A stretch of 64,000 nt of DNA, taken from positions 1 through 64,000 of the forward strand of contig WSYJ01000163.1 of NCBI GenBank assembly GCA_020186115.1. Reading direction: 5' to 3'. Below are positions 18,804 to 30,257 of the stretch, one piece after another. How positions within the stretch are numbered: position 1 is the stretch's first letter; the number at the start of each line of letters is the position of its first letter. Under the pieces are notes generated by a model. That model did no database searches. It was not told the origin of the DNA and saw nothing but the letters and a program-made list of their open reading frames with translations. This stretch comes from Histomonas meleagridis (Eukaryota; Parabasalia; Tritrichomonadida; Dientamoebidae). Position numbers and translations under genes: made by a program.

Positions 18804-21800
18804 TTAAAACAAAGATCTATCATATACAGGCACTCTAATTTCAAACTTGACCACCTTTGTATGTGATTTTTTATTCTCACCGAACGAAGGTATTTGTGCC
18901 TTTTCTTTCATCTCTGTTAATTCTTTTATTACTTCCGGATTATTTAAACCAAATAAATTCAGACCGAATTTCAATTTCTTATTATCATATTCTTCGACGC
19001 CCAAAAAATTTAATAATTTTTCGGATAAACCAATTAATGAATTATCTTGTAATACAACATCACCATTATCTTCTTTTGTAGTTACTGTAAATATTGGTTG
19101 ATCACCTCCATCAGAAATTTCACATTTGTACCATTTCTTAGAAGTTGTCCCTTTATGTCCAACAAACATTCTATTACAAGCGTAACCTGGTGGGAAGATG
19201 TAATTTCGATAGAAATAATGTTGTTTTGGGACAACTTCTCCATAAGAAATAATTTTTAATCGTACTGAAGGTTTTGCAATATATTCTGTATCATCATTTT
19301 CTTGTTTTTTGATATTTTTCTTAGTATTAATATTATTAATTCTTTTGTTAACATATTCGATAACTGAAAGTGCACGTGCAACACGTGAACGTTCTCGATA
19401 AACATAACTTAAATCTCCAATATCTTTATTTGGTCTATTAATTTTTGTCTTATTAAATGATTCTGATGAAGCCAATTTTTCGATAATATTTACAAATGAA
19501 TTTGGTATATGTTGTCTAAATGGTAAACGTGGATCGATAACCCATTTGGATACTATAAATATACCATATTTACCGATAGAACGTATTAATGCTTCATCTT
19601 CTTCTCTTCCCCACCATTCTGGTAAATGGTTATTTCGTGGCGCATCTTTGATAAGATCCCAATGTTTAGATGTAGCTTCATTTAAGAATTCATATATTAT
19701 ATCCATTTCTTTAATACTTTGTTCAATTTTCCGATATTTTTTTGGTGTAATAATTGATGCAAATGGTTCTAATGATGGATAACCATTAAAATCAATTAAT
19801 TCATCATTGTTTTCTTGTTGTTCTTCATTTTCATTAATCGAATGTTCTTGAATAAATGTTATTATATCTGTTCCGACTTGTTTTACTGCTTCAACAGTTA
19901 CAAAGTTTAATCCAGAGTTTTCTCGTATTAATACCCAATCAATAGTACCATCACGTTTCTTAGGTAAACCAATTGATGTAATGGTTTGAAACAATGCTTT
20001 AAATTCATGTTCATATAATATATCACGTGCCATTAAATTAGGATGCGAATTACGCCAATCTTCAGGTGACATTAATTCAATGTTTTCTGGTATGAAATAT
20101 ATTTTTGTATCAAATTGTTTTTCAATATCTTCAAATAAACTTTGTACTCTTTTCTCAATTGCATTTCGCTTTAAAGGTTTTGCCTTACTTAAACCTAATT
20201 CAGTATCATCAATTAATTGTACAATATCACGCCATCCATAATTGAAGACTCCAAGCATTAATGCATATTCTGATCCAGGATCTTCCCAAAGCGGAAATAA
20301 TATTGGCCATTGAATATCTGTTCCTTGTACAAAACATAATGCTCTTTGTAATCGAGCGAAATATGAAACTCGTTGAATGATTTTCTTTGCTCTTTCTTCT
20401 ATTGTTAAAGTAATTTCACCAAATTCTTTCATAGGATCTTCGATTTCTATTGGTGGATCATCTTCATTTTGAACTCGACCTAATATTAACCAATGAATCA
20501 TATCTAAAGAAATCGGATCATTACAACCTACTAATGATAAAGCAATCCTTAATATTATACGTGCATTATCCAAATTCTTTGGACTCAAATCTTTAAATCC
20601 ATGATCAATTAAATTTTGTATTAATTCTTTGATAAGTTTTGGATTCTCCATAAAATTCTTATTTTCATTATTTTGTCGACATTTTCGAACATGTAAATCA
20701 TCATCAAATCGATCATAACTATTTGATATTGGTAAAACTTTAGACCAAAAATCGGGAGCATTAATATCTAAATCATCTTGATCTACATTAAATGAAGCTT
20801 TTGAAAATATTGATCCACCTCCTGCTACAACATCTTCTTTATAAACTGTAGCTCTTTTTGTTAATATTTGATCTATATCAGCAGAACAAAAATTATCTAA
20901 TTCAGTATCATCATCATTAAATATTCCATATGCACCTTCACGTAACATTTTTTCAATTTCATCAGCTTTCATAGGAGTTTGTGTATTAAATTCTCCTCCA
21001 TCTAATATTACATGATCTAAACCTAATTTTTTAGATGCACGTTCAAACATTTGACTTTCATAAGTACCCCTAGTAATTAAACGATAAACTTTTACAACTG
21101 ATTTTTGTCCAATTCGATGACATCTAGCTTGAGCTTGAATATCATTTTGAGGGTTCCAATCACTATCATAAATGATAACTATATTAGCAGCTGTTAAATT
21201 AATTCCTACTCCACCAGCTTTAGTAGATAATAAAAAGATAAATCGATCAGGATCTTCATTAAATCGATTAATAGCTGATTCTCGATCATTTTTAGCGATT
21301 GATCCGTCAATTCTTTCATATGTATAATGTTTATTATTTAAATAATCTTCAATAATATCTAATATTCGTACCATTTGTGAAAAGATTAATACTTTATGTC
21401 CATCAGCTTTAAGTTTTGGTAATAATTTATCAATTAATATCATTTTCCCAGCAGATTCAACTATAGCTCTTTGTTTAATTTCAGTATTTGTAAGTAATAC
21501 TAAATTTGGATTATTTTCACGCATTTCTTTAATAACTCCATCTTCTGCATCATGAATTAAAAATGGATGATTACATACTTTCCTTAATTGCATCATTAAA
21601 TTTTGTAATGATGGAAGTTCCTTTGATCCTGTAATTTGTTGTAATAAAATTCCTGCATTTTCATGTAAAAATGCTTTATATAATTTCTTTTGAATTCGTG
21701 TTAATTCGACTTGAATTATAGTTTCTTCTTTAGGTAAAATTGCTTTTTCTACATCACCTTTCTTTCTTCTTAACATTATATTACCAATTAACTTTTGTAT

Positions 21801-23354
21801 TTCTTTTACTTGTGCACTATCTTCCATATTTCCATAAGATTTCATGAACCCATTTAAATCATTAAATTTCTCCGGATTTAAGAAATGTAATAATGACCAT
21901 AACTCAGTCATGTCATTTTGTAATGGCGTACCTGTTAATAATGTACAATGTTCAAATGTTAAACTTTGCATTAATTGATATATTTTTGTTTTATAATTCT
22001 TTAATTTATGTCCCTCATCTACAACTAAATATCTCCATTCAATACTTTGTAATAATTTATATTCAGTTCGAAAAATATCATAATTAGTAACCATAACATC
22101 AAACGCTACACGTGTAGGTATAATTCTTGCTCGTTCATCAAAAACTTGAATCTCATATTCGATAATCATTTTACGTGATTCACTATCTCCATGAAATACA
22201 ATACAATTTAAATCAGTCCATCGTTCAAATTCATTTTTCCAATGTGGTAATGTTGATAATGGCGCTACAACTAAAAATGGTCCAGTAATTTTTTCTCGTG
22301 TTGCTAATGTATTTAACATACAGACTAATTGCGCTGTCTTTCCAAGTCCCATTTCATCAGCTAAAATAGAATTACGTCGATTATACCAACAAAAAAGTAA
22401 CCAATTAAGTCCTTCAAGTTGATATTCGCGAAGTGTCGTCCCAACTTTAGAATTAACAGGCTCGGTGATAGCTTCATACTTATTGGGTGGTGGATGTTTA
22501 TATCTTGTTGGAATTTTCTTTGGATTACTATGGCGTAAACGGTTTCTGTATTCCTCAATTTTTGCTTTGTCTTTAATATCTTCCTCAAGTTCCCACGTCG
22601 ATTCAATATAATCAAGTGATTTCCATTTAACAAGATATTCAACTTTTCCGGGTTTTTCACATGCATCATTTATGATGCGATCAACTTCATACCAATCAGA
22701 ATTGACAATGGTTTCATCGTAAGAAACAAGTGATGGAATGGAAAGAGAATGTGTCATTATTGAATTACTAGAACGAGTTTTAAATCGCCGTAATGCAGCT
22801 TCACCACCTTCAAGTGAATTAATTTGTTCTTCATTAAGCCACTTACAATGTATATAAGATTTTTCATGGAATTTGACATAATATAAGGTCTCATCATTTT
22901 GAGAGTCAAAATCTTCTTTGATCCCAAGAATGTTTTGTACTATATCTGGCTCCTTTTCTTCTTCTTCTTCATTTTCTTCATCTCTAAATTCTTCATCATT
23001 GTAAGAATAATCTGATGATTCTTGTTTAACTGGCTTTTTTTTTGGCTTACTTTTCTTTTTGTTTTGCTTTTTTTTCTTTTTTGGGGGTTCTTCATCACTT
23101 GAAAATTTAACTTTTTTAATTTTACGCATTGATGATGAATAAACAACATCAGAACTTTCCAATGACTCTGAATAAGATTCTTCCTCTGTTTCTGCTTGTT
23201 CATGTTTTTCTGTTTCAGAATTTGAAGCATTGCTTGGAATTGATTTATCTGATTCAGATTCACTTGAAGAGTCTCTCAATGCTTGGGACCATAAACTTTG
23301 TTCACTATAATTAACTTTTTTTGTCGTGCGCTTACTCCTACCCCAAGCAATCAT
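18804..23354 (-). CDS. CHD-type chromatin remodelling ATPase with C-terminal FYRN/FYRC-like region
   Basis: This nuclear SNF2-family remodeller has 1516 residues. It opens with an acidic and basic low-complexity region (to ~150). Two chromodomains follow (YYVKFHEKSYIHCKWL and VEYLVKWKSLDYIESTWELE). The SNF2 ATPase has LADEMGLGKTAQ, VVDEGHKLKN (DEGH instead of DEAH) and LLTGTPLQNDMTELWSLL. The helicase C lobe has LIFSQMVRILDIIEDYL and STKAGGVGINLTAANIVIIY. A long SANT/SLIDE-like part comes next. Close to the end, KQHYFYRNYIFPPGYACNRM and LKFGLNLFGLNNPEVIKEL resemble FYRN and FYRC. The start at 23354 (MIAWGRSKRTTKK) is preferred because a CCATTCC motif lies 14 bases upstream. A longer frame from 23396 exists. 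It keeps all key motifs and should be active. Confidence 0.93.
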   Translation of the reverse strand: MIAWGRSKRTTKKVNYSEQSLWSQALRDSSSESESDKSIPSNASNSETEKHEQAETEEESYSESLESSDVVYSSSMRKIKKVKFSSDEEPPKKKKKQNKKKSKPKKKPVKQESSDYSYNDEEFRDEENEEEEEKEPDIVQNILGIKEDFDSQNDETLYYVKFHEKSYIHCKWLNEEQINSLEGGEAALRRFKTRSSNSIMTHSLSIPSLVSYDETIVNSDWYEVDRIINDACEKPGKVEYLVKWKSLDYIESTWELEEDIKDKAKIEEYRNRLRHSNPKKIPTRYKHPPPNKYEAITEPVNSKVGTTLREYQLEGLNWLLFCWYNRRNSILADEMGLGKTAQLVCMLNTLATREKITGPFLVVAPLSTLPHWKNEFERWTDLNCIVFHGDSESRKMIIEYEIQVFDERARIIPTRVAFDVMVTNYDIFRTEYKLLQSIEWRYLVVDEGHKLKNYKTKIYQLMQSLTFEHCTLLTGTPLQNDMTELWSLLHFLNPEKFNDLNGFMKSYGNMEDSAQVKEIQKLIGNIMLRRKKGDVEKAILPKEETIIQVELTRIQKKLYKAFLHENAGILLQQITGSKELPSLQNLMMQLRKVCNHPFLIHDAEDGVIKEMRENNPNLVLLTNTEIKQRAIVESAGKMILIDKLLPKLKADGHKVLIFSQMVRILDIIEDYLNNKHYTYERIDGSIAKNDRESAINRFNEDPDRFIFLLSTKAGGVGINLTAANIVIIYDSDWNPQNDIQAQARCHRIGQKSVVKVYRLITRGTYESQMFERASKKLGLDHVILDGGEFNTQTPMKADEIEKMLREGAYGIFNDDDTELDNFCSADIDQILTKRATVYKEDVVAGGGSIFSKASFNVDQDDLDINAPDFWSKVLPISNSYDRFDDDLHVRKCRQNNENKNFMENPKLIKELIQNLIDHGFKDLSPKNLDNARIILRIALSLVGCNDPISLDMIHWLILGRVQNEDDPPIEIEDPMKEFGEITLTIEERAKKIIQRVSYFARLQRALCFVQGTDIQWPILFPLWEDPGSEYALMLGVFNYGWRDIVQLIDDTELGLSKAKPLKRNAIEKRVQSLFEDIEKQFDTKIYFIPENIELMSPEDWRNSHPNLMARDILYEHEFKALFQTITSIGLPKKRDGTIDWVLIRENSGLNFVTVEAVKQVGTDIITFIQEHSINENEEQQENNDELIDFNGYPSLEPFASIITPKKYRKIEQSIKEMDIIYEFLNEATSKHWDLIKDAPRNNHLPEWWGREEDEALIRSIGKYGIFIVSKWVIDPRLPFRQHIPNSFVNIIEKLASSESFNKTKINRPNKDIGDLSYVYRERSRVARALSVIEYVNKRINNINTKKNIKKQENDDTEYIAKPSVRLKIISYGEVVPKQHYFYRNYIFPPGYACNRMFVGHKGTTSKKWYKCEISDGGDQPIFTVTTKEDNGDVVLQDNSLIGLSEKLLNFLGVEEYDNKKLKFGLNLFGLNNPEVIKELTEMKEKAQIPSFGENKKSHTKVVKFEIRVPVYDRSLF

Positions 23355-23362
23355 GATATTTT

Positions 23363-23372
23363 TGGAATGGCG
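23363..23372 (-). promoter_or_regulatory. Initiator-like motif of the CHD gene
   Basis: The minus strand reads GCCATTCC with its central A 14 bases before ATG (23354). It resembles the trichomonad initiator (TCA then a pyrimidine then T or A, with A as +1) and the motifs before the other intact genes of this window. Confidence 0.4.
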
Positions 23373-23399
23373 GCCAAATAATAATAAACTATTCAAATA

Positions 23400-24300
23400 A
23401 AAAAATTAAACGTACAATATAGACAAAAAAATTTTTGGATGAAATGAGAACGGGTCCCATCTATAGATTTCGATTATTTCATTGATAAGAATATAAACAT
23501 ATAGTTTACTTTCATTGTATATAATTTTTATTCTTGTAGTCACTTTATGCAATTAATGAGAGCACATTTAAGAAACTTGAGAAGAAATTATTAAACATTG
23601 AATAAAAAAAAGTTCTCTTGAATTTTTTCAATTTATAAATAATTTAAATTCAAAATAATTATAAACATATTTATATCATAACACACAACAAATCCCAATT
23701 TCCTGATCTTCTTATCCCTTTTCCAAGTTTTAGAGAAATAAGATTATAAAATCTGATCTTCATAAATATTTGGAAGTCTATTAAAATGTGACTTTTTGCC
23801 ACTTATTCCGTTGAAATTAGTAATAAATCTTCACTGCAATAATTTGAATAAAAATCAAAATAAAATTGCATTACAACTTCTTTGAAATCTGCATTGGTAA
23901 AATAATTATTAGTGACTAAGTATTTTTTTCGAATATAATTATTATATAATAATTTCTTTTTTCTCATTTGCTAGCAGAATATCAAATTTGATATCACTCA
24001 AAGTGTGAGTTCACCCACCACGAAACGTTCTGCTCAGTGACACTGTTGTAGAGCCTTCACTGTATACTCATCTTCCCTTCTCTATCCTTTGTTGAAGTGA
24101 TTACAGAGGTATAAAAGAGGAAAATTAACGTCCACACTCACAACTTTTTGAATGAAATAAAAATTTTTCAAAATGAAAATATCTTGGTTTTTACTTGAAT
24201 AATTATAAGATAAGATATAAAATTTATAACAAATAAAGTTTTATACAATAAAATTTTAAAATATATTTCATCTAATTTTGATATTCATTTAGAATTATAT
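23400..24300. other. Intergenic region with a short GC-richer island
   Basis: No gene is seen in this very AT-rich stretch. At about 23985-24125 the base composition is clearly less AT-rich than the surroundings, with possible stems (GATATCACTC / GAGTGATATC-like). A structured non-coding RNA is possible, but I could not match it to U1-U6, SRP, RNase P or 5S RNA. Confidence 0.3.
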
Positions 24301-24319
24301 TATATCGAATATAGCGTTT

Positions 24320-24414
24320 CACAAAACGATAGACCAGTAACTGATCGAAAATTGGTTAAAAAGTCAATTTAATAACCAAAAAGTGTCATTTAATAATTTG
24401 TTATTTTGTGAAAC
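24320..24414. repeat. Inverted repeat beside the chimeric transposase
   Basis: GTTTCACAAAAC at about 24319-24330 is inverted as GTTATTTTGTGAAAC at about 24402-24415. It lies just downstream of the transposase fragment and may be what is left of a terminal inverted repeat. Confidence 0.4.
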
Positions 24415-24434
24415 CGAATTTATTTCATAAATGT

Positions 24435-24770
24435 TTAGTAACCATTTGGAGCGCCATTTAGTGCAATAACACGAATTAATCTATCTGGCATTGAGTCAAT
24501 GAGATTTTTGATTGTTTTCTCTTCTATGGTTTCCCATACTTGAAAAACAATTTCGATCAGATTCTCAATTGTGTCAGGTTCCAATTCTTGCACACGTTCC
24601 TTCATAATCGACCATAAATTTTCGATAGGGTTCAAATCGGGTGAGTTTGCCGGCCAGTTTGGCAATACATTACACATTAGCTTCAAATAATCCATGGTTG
24701 AAGCACATGTGTGAATTGCTGCCCCGTCTTGCATTAATTTCCATTGACCCACGCCATATGCTTCATTCAT
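24435..24770 (-). pseudogene. Tc1-type transposase, C-terminal fragment
   Basis: The 111-residue stretch reads QWKLMQDGAAIHTCASTMDY and NWPANSPDLNPIENLWSIMK, the second Asp and the DLNPIENLW box with the final acidic residue of Tc1/mariner transposases. The N-terminal half is missing. The frame joins directly to a fragment of another transposase family at about 24771, so it is not functional. A similar Tc1 fragment (GKWVLQQDNARPH) lies near 59050. Confidence 0.8.
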
Positions 24771-25440
24771 GCCTCATCAATGTTAATGATTAGTTCTGTT
24801 GGTACATTTTCGATATACTTTTTTAAGTGAGATATATGTTTTTCGGCAATATCCTTCGAAACTGTCAATCGCACTTCTACCTGTGGATATGCCACCCCCA
24901 AAGCAATTTTGTCTTCATGTCTTTTGATAAAGTTCACATGCCACGAACTGGAAACCAAAACATCAAATTGATCAAAAATATAATTTTTAATTTCTCTTGG
25001 TGTCATGGCATCATTATCACACGCGCGTACCAAAATTACATTTAACACCTTGATTTCTTGTTCGTTTGTTAATGATGTTGGTCTTCCAGATGGTTTTTTA
25101 TTCTATGATTCCTGAGATTTTTTGACAAATTTGAAGAATCGACTTCATTATATCGTGCAACACGTCTTATTGAAACATTTATCTCAAGGTCATTGCGCAA
25201 AACATATAATAATGTCATTGCTTGTTCGATTCTATATAAATAATAATTTTTTTCAAGTAGTCGAATTGCAAATCTAACGTCAGTTTTGGATAGCTCCTTT
25301 GCCAGATTTTGGTACAGAATGCTAGAATCTAGTGGAGGATGGATGGTTCCTGGTTTCATCATTTTTTGCAAAATAACAAAAAAATAAACGTCTTTTAACG
25401 TGCAAAAAGTGCGGAACCCTTTTTTAAACCTCTGTACCAC
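24767..25440 (-). pseudogene. pogo/Tigger-like transposase, N-terminal fragment
   Basis: Two overlapping open stretches (25440-25069 and 25048-24767) give SIRRVARYNEVDSSNLSKNL, then MTPREIKNYIFDQFDVLVSS, TVSKDIAEKHISHLKKYIEN and TELIINIDEA. The last Asp is the first catalytic residue. The same order is found at 36300-36735 (NILIRRVAQYNLVDQSNLSK, TELIINIDEAS), showing one family. The fragment stops just at the first catalytic Asp, where the Tc1-type C-terminus begins. Confidence 0.7.
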
Positions 25441-25822
25441 AACATGAGGTACCTTACGTTAAACAATAGATCAAGAATGGAAAATTGTTTCCAAATACAA
25501 TCAGAACATTTAGGTACAAGTTAAATGTTTCAGGAAGGGAGGAGCTCATGCAGCATCATTATCACCAGAAATCCCTTTTATAAAACGTTTTATAAATTCC
25601 TATTTTTGGAATGTGTATCTGGTTTAGCTATAGTGGCTGAAGCTCCCGGCCTTCGGGATATAATGCGCGTTATATACCTTTTTAATTTAGCTTCATGACT
25701 GAAATAGAAATGCAAATTTAAAATTACTATTTATAAATAATCATAAAAATTAAAAAAAAAAAAAAAAAAAAATAAAAATAAAAATAAAAATAAAAATAAA
25801 ATAAAAAAAAAATGTGATTTGT
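25441..25822. repeat. Intergenic region with a GC-rich hairpin and an A-rich low-complexity tract
   Basis: No gene is seen. Around 25648-25680 a small hairpin (CCCGGCCTTCGGG) is followed by a near-palindrome (ATATAATGCGCGTTATAT). From 25748 to 25811 the sequence is oligo-A and AAAAT repeats that end just after the PCI gene. Confidence 0.5.
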
Positions 25823-26845
25823 TTATTCAATCACGAATGATGATAATAATTTGATTTCGTCTTCTATCTTATTGTTAATGCAGACTCCGGCGAAAGAAAC
25901 TATGTCATCTTTGATTGTGATATTAATTTCACCAGATTTCCGGAGATGATTAATGATTGGTTCAATTTCCTCAACTCCGCAAAGTGCTTTAATTTGCTCT
26001 AAAGGAACGACTGTCATTGTGTTCGCTGCATCGACTAAAACACGTATAGCATGTTCAATAGTAAGTTCTTTTGCGAAAATTTTCAAAAATTTATCTTTGC
26101 ATTCAATTGGTGAATCAAGCTTCCAAATAGGATCTTTCTCACGGATAGTACGGAACTTGGGCTTCAAACGTGAAATAAAAACTTCATAAGATGTATGGTT
26201 CAAAAATGAAGCAATGGATAATTTGGAAATGATTTGTTGCCTTACATCTTTAGCATGCTTTGATAAAAGAAGAGAGTGTATAAGATCTGATTCAGCACGA
26301 GAGTATTCCTTGAGCAAAAGTCTATTGATTCCACTATAATAAAAATTCAATACATCAACGCGGCCAACCCCGGTAACAATTGGGTCAACACTGTTGTCTG
26401 GATGTTTAGATTGGCATAGGTAATAAAGGTAAGCAGTTGTATATAATACTTTATCAAATTCATATAATTGTTTCATTATTTTTGGCACTTCTGGATCTTT
26501 TATATAATCAGTTTCTGCAAGGGCGCGTACATATTTCATGGAAAGACCAATCTTTGTTGAATATTCTTTGTATGTTTTTTTGGAAATTATATGTTTGTAA
26601 AGGACAAATTCTCCAAAAATCTGAAGGAACAGTTTTGCGCCTTGTGGCAAAGGAATTAAAATACATAATCCCATAATTTGTTCTGGTGTCAAGCTTTTTA
26701 TTGTTTTTTCATCTAATGATAAAAAAACTTTATTAAATTTTCCGCTTTTCGACAACTTAATTTCCGTACCTAAGCTAAGAAGATCTTCAGGCGATTTTAA
26801 TTTTGCTAAAGCTTGTTGAAGGTTGCTTTGGTATCCTGGTTCCAT
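25823..26845 (-). CDS. PCI-domain protein, probably COP9 signalosome subunit 3
   Basis: The protein has about 340 residues from the start MEPGYQSNLQQALAKL. The middle part VDVLNFYYSGINRLLLKEYS with the following ADS-rich helices resembles the helical-repeat part of CSN3. The end (TVVPLEQIKALCGVEEIEPI, then a short beta segment INITIKDDIVSFAGV) fits the winged-helix half of a PCI domain. PCI proteins are scaffold subunits of the COP9 signalosome, proteasome lid or eIF3. CSN3 is my best guess over Rpn3. The start is chosen because TCATTA lies 9 bases upstream. A longer frame to 26941 exists but its extra 32 residues are basic and unusual. Confidence 0.6.
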   Translation of the reverse strand: MEPGYQSNLQQALAKLKSPEDLLSLGTEIKLSKSGKFNKVFLSLDEKTIKSLTPEQIMGLCILIPLPQGAKLFLQIFGEFVLYKHIISKKTYKEYSTKIGLSMKYVRALAETDYIKDPEVPKIMKQLYEFDKVLYTTAYLYYLCQSKHPDNSVDPIVTGVGRVDVLNFYYSGINRLLLKEYSRAESDLIHSLLLSKHAKDVRQQIISKLSIASFLNHTSYEVFISRLKPKFRTIREKDPIWKLDSPIECKDKFLKIFAKELTIEHAIRVLVDAANTMTVVPLEQIKALCGVEEIEPIINHLRKSGEINITIKDDIVSFAGVCINNKIEDEIKLLSSFVIE

Positions 26846-26849
26846 TAAA

Positions 26850-26857
26850 ATAATGAC
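26850..26857 (-). promoter_or_regulatory. Initiator-like motif of the PCI-domain gene
   Basis: The minus strand reads GTCATTAT with its A 9 bases before the chosen ATG at 26845. It fits the trichomonad initiator TCA(C/T)(T/A) and decides the start choice. Confidence 0.5.
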
Positions 26858-27214
26858 AATTAACGTTCTCCTTGGACTATTTGACATTTTCAACAATTTC
26901 GTTTTGTATGGTTTACTGGGGTGCCCCTTCCAAACCATCAAGAAACTTCCCTGTTTTAAGTCTGAGATATTTTTCTATTCAACATTACTTTACGCAAGCA
27001 AAATATTTAAAGTTTTTAAATCCATAGCAAGCTTTCTTTACAATTACATTTGCAAATTATCTTGCATGGCCCACAAGCAGTGCACGCTGGAATTATTTGA
27101 CGCCATTTTAAAATAAAGATACTAAACAAATCTAGTCAAAATTGTATTATCGTCTTATGACACTTTTCAAATGAATTGTTTTTGAATATTTTACACATTA
27201 CAATCTACAAAATT

Positions 27215-28981
27215 ATGGAATTTCTTCATCAACTTCAAGCTCAACAAGCAAATTTTCTTACCCAAATTTCGCAAAAAAAAGAAGAAATTCAATACTTACT
27301 AAATTTTCAATTAGGAAATTCATCTGTTATGAATCAAATGATCAAATCTATCAAGTATAAAATTAATCCAATTATTGAAACCATTCTGAATGAGTTAGCG
27401 AATTCAAATGAAGAAAATGTAAGATTGACATGTAAAGCAGAAAATGCCACAAATCAATCCCTTCTTTATCTCAAAGCATTTTCCGAGATTTCTTCATACA
27501 TATCAAAACTTCAATCAAACTACTCACAGTTGTGGTCAATTTCTGTGTCTCTTGCCAAACTCTTAATTTCGAGTGATAAAGATTATCAAATACTTAAATC
27601 CAAACTTAATGATTATTCTGGTCATATAAAATTATTAATCAACAGGATTCACAAACTTGAATGCGAGTTATTAACTGCCAATAAACGTGAAGAATGGATC
27701 CTCCAAGAAATTCAAGAACTTTTTACGTCGCCCAATCTTCTTATTAATGCCCAAAACTCGTTTAATTTACTTTGTGCTTCTATAAGCAAAGAGAACGAAG
27801 CCAAACTTTCTGAGTACGAATCACAAATTGCATCATTAAATCAGAAATATAAAGACTCCACAGAAGCGTCAATCAAATTACAAGCAGAGTGTGATGAAAA
27901 GATACGAATTCTTGAAGAAGAAAACAGCGCTCTTAAAGAAAAGAATTTATTATCTGATAAATCCAATGAAAAATTCAAAAATGAACTTCAAGAACTTCAT
28001 ACCTCATTAGAAATCTTACACGAGAAAGCCGATCGAGCTGAAATCTTAGACACTGCCATTGATAAGTTCTGTTCTAAATGTCCGTATATATATTTTGATG
28101 GTGTTAATCTTCAATATAAAGTTGGGACAACATTAACGCAAGAAAATGCACTTGAATCGGCATTAGAATCCATACGGAAAGAGAACAAAGAACTTCAACA
28201 AGAGATTCAAAAACTTAAAACTAACACGCAAAAAATTTCGGCGCATTATCAATCTGATATTGATGAACTTCGTAGTAATACATCCAAAGAAATACATTCG
28301 TTACGGAAAGCATTAGAAACATCACAAACTTCATGCGAAAATGCATTAGCTGAAACGCAACAATTAAATTTCGAAATCAAACAATTAAATTATGAAAAAC
28401 AACGAGTTGAAAAACAATTAAAAAGTTTTCAAGAACAAAATCAAGAACTTAAACTTAAAAGTCAAGAAATTAAACAAAACCAAAAGAAAATTATTTCGAA
28501 TTATCAAAAGAATCTTCCAACTTTAACAAGTATTTCATCTGAATCTGTATTATTTCCACAGATTAATATCCCTTCATTAGATAATGCTGATATTATATAT
28601 AAAGAAGCAAACGAAACACTTACAAAAGATAATGAACAACTTAAAAAAGAAATCAAAAAATTAAAAAAGGAAATAATTGAATTAAAATCAAATAAAGAAG
28701 AAAAAACTGAAAAGATCGGAAATGTTATAAATGAGAATAAAATAGAAGAACTTGAAAATGAATTAAAAGTTTCTCAAGATAAAATAAATGAACTTCAACA
28801 AAAGATTGTCGGAATAGAAACAGATAAAGAGAAGTCACAAACAGAAATTAATGATTTAAATGAAAAAAATAATAAGTTGAAAAAAGCTTATCAAAGATAT
28901 AAAAAAGATGTTAACTTACAAATAGATAGTTATAAAAATGAAATTCTTCAATTAAAATTACAAATTGAGGATTTGGCTTAG
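27215..28981 (+). CDS. Long coiled-coil protein
   Basis: A 588-residue protein begins MEFLHQLQAQQANFLTQ and is almost entirely heptad-like (rich in Glu, Lys, Gln and Leu). Continuous coiled-coil stretches cover about residues 160-300 and 320-580. A short segment with CSKCPYIYFDGVNLQYKVG near residue 290 breaks the coil and has two Cys. No enzyme motif is visible. A cytoskeletal or scaffold role is plausible but not shown. The start is chosen over an upstream ATG at 27176 because ACATTACAAT lies 18 bases before it. The stop codon TAG runs straight into a TTAG microsatellite. Confidence 0.75.
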   Translation: MEFLHQLQAQQANFLTQISQKKEEIQYLLNFQLGNSSVMNQMIKSIKYKINPIIETILNELANSNEENVRLTCKAENATNQSLLYLKAFSEISSYISKLQSNYSQLWSISVSLAKLLISSDKDYQILKSKLNDYSGHIKLLINRIHKLECELLTANKREEWILQEIQELFTSPNLLINAQNSFNLLCASISKENEAKLSEYESQIASLNQKYKDSTEASIKLQAECDEKIRILEEENSALKEKNLLSDKSNEKFKNELQELHTSLEILHEKADRAEILDTAIDKFCSKCPYIYFDGVNLQYKVGTTLTQENALESALESIRKENKELQQEIQKLKTNTQKISAHYQSDIDELRSNTSKEIHSLRKALETSQTSCENALAETQQLNFEIKQLNYEKQRVEKQLKSFQEQNQELKLKSQEIKQNQKKIISNYQKNLPTLTSISSESVLFPQINIPSLDNADIIYKEANETLTKDNEQLKKEIKKLKKEIIELKSNKEEKTEKIGNVINENKIEELENELKVSQDKINELQQKIVGIETDKEKSQTEINDLNEKNNKLKKAYQRYKKDVNLQIDSYKNEILQLKLQIEDLA

Positions 28982-28982
28982 T

Positions 28983-29721
<739 letters not shown>

Positions 29722-30257
29722 GAAATTGTTAATCATTTATTATAAAAAAAATTGGTTAAGCTAAAATGAATCATTTATCATGTGAGAATAAATTGTTTTA
29801 TCGATTTTTATTGGTTTTCGCTTTCTTACGATAAAACAAGAATGCACTTCGAGTTGTTTGACTTTGCTCGGCAAACAAAAAGAATTAAAATATATTTATT
29901 GAGATATAAAATAATAAAAAAGTTATAAGATAAAAATATTGTGTAAATTAAAAATGAGTTTATTTTATACTTTCAAATGAAACATATGTTCCCCTAGAAG
30001 AAAAGATATATATTTATAAATATATATTAGAATCTAATAGTCATTACGAAAGTATAATAAATCCACATATCATGATTATTACCGTTGTGTTATTGTACCA
30101 TCAATACAACAAAAAAATTAAAATATCTTTTGATAGACTAAATATATGTAAAAAATCATGATAAATAAAAACCCTCCCGAAAACTTGTCGACAAGAACGT
30201 ATGATTCAACATGATAGACAGATTTTTGTATACCGATTTTATACATAACAGGGATAT
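29722..30257. other. Intergenic region, no gene seen
   Basis: The stretch after the microsatellite is AT-rich with no coding signal. A palindrome-like ATATATATTTATAAATATATAT lies near 30005-30028. Confidence 0.5.

Noticed and set aside
25648..25680. tRNA-like structure around the CCCGGCCTTCGGG hairpin
   Set aside because: No T loop, D loop or acceptor pairing could be built.
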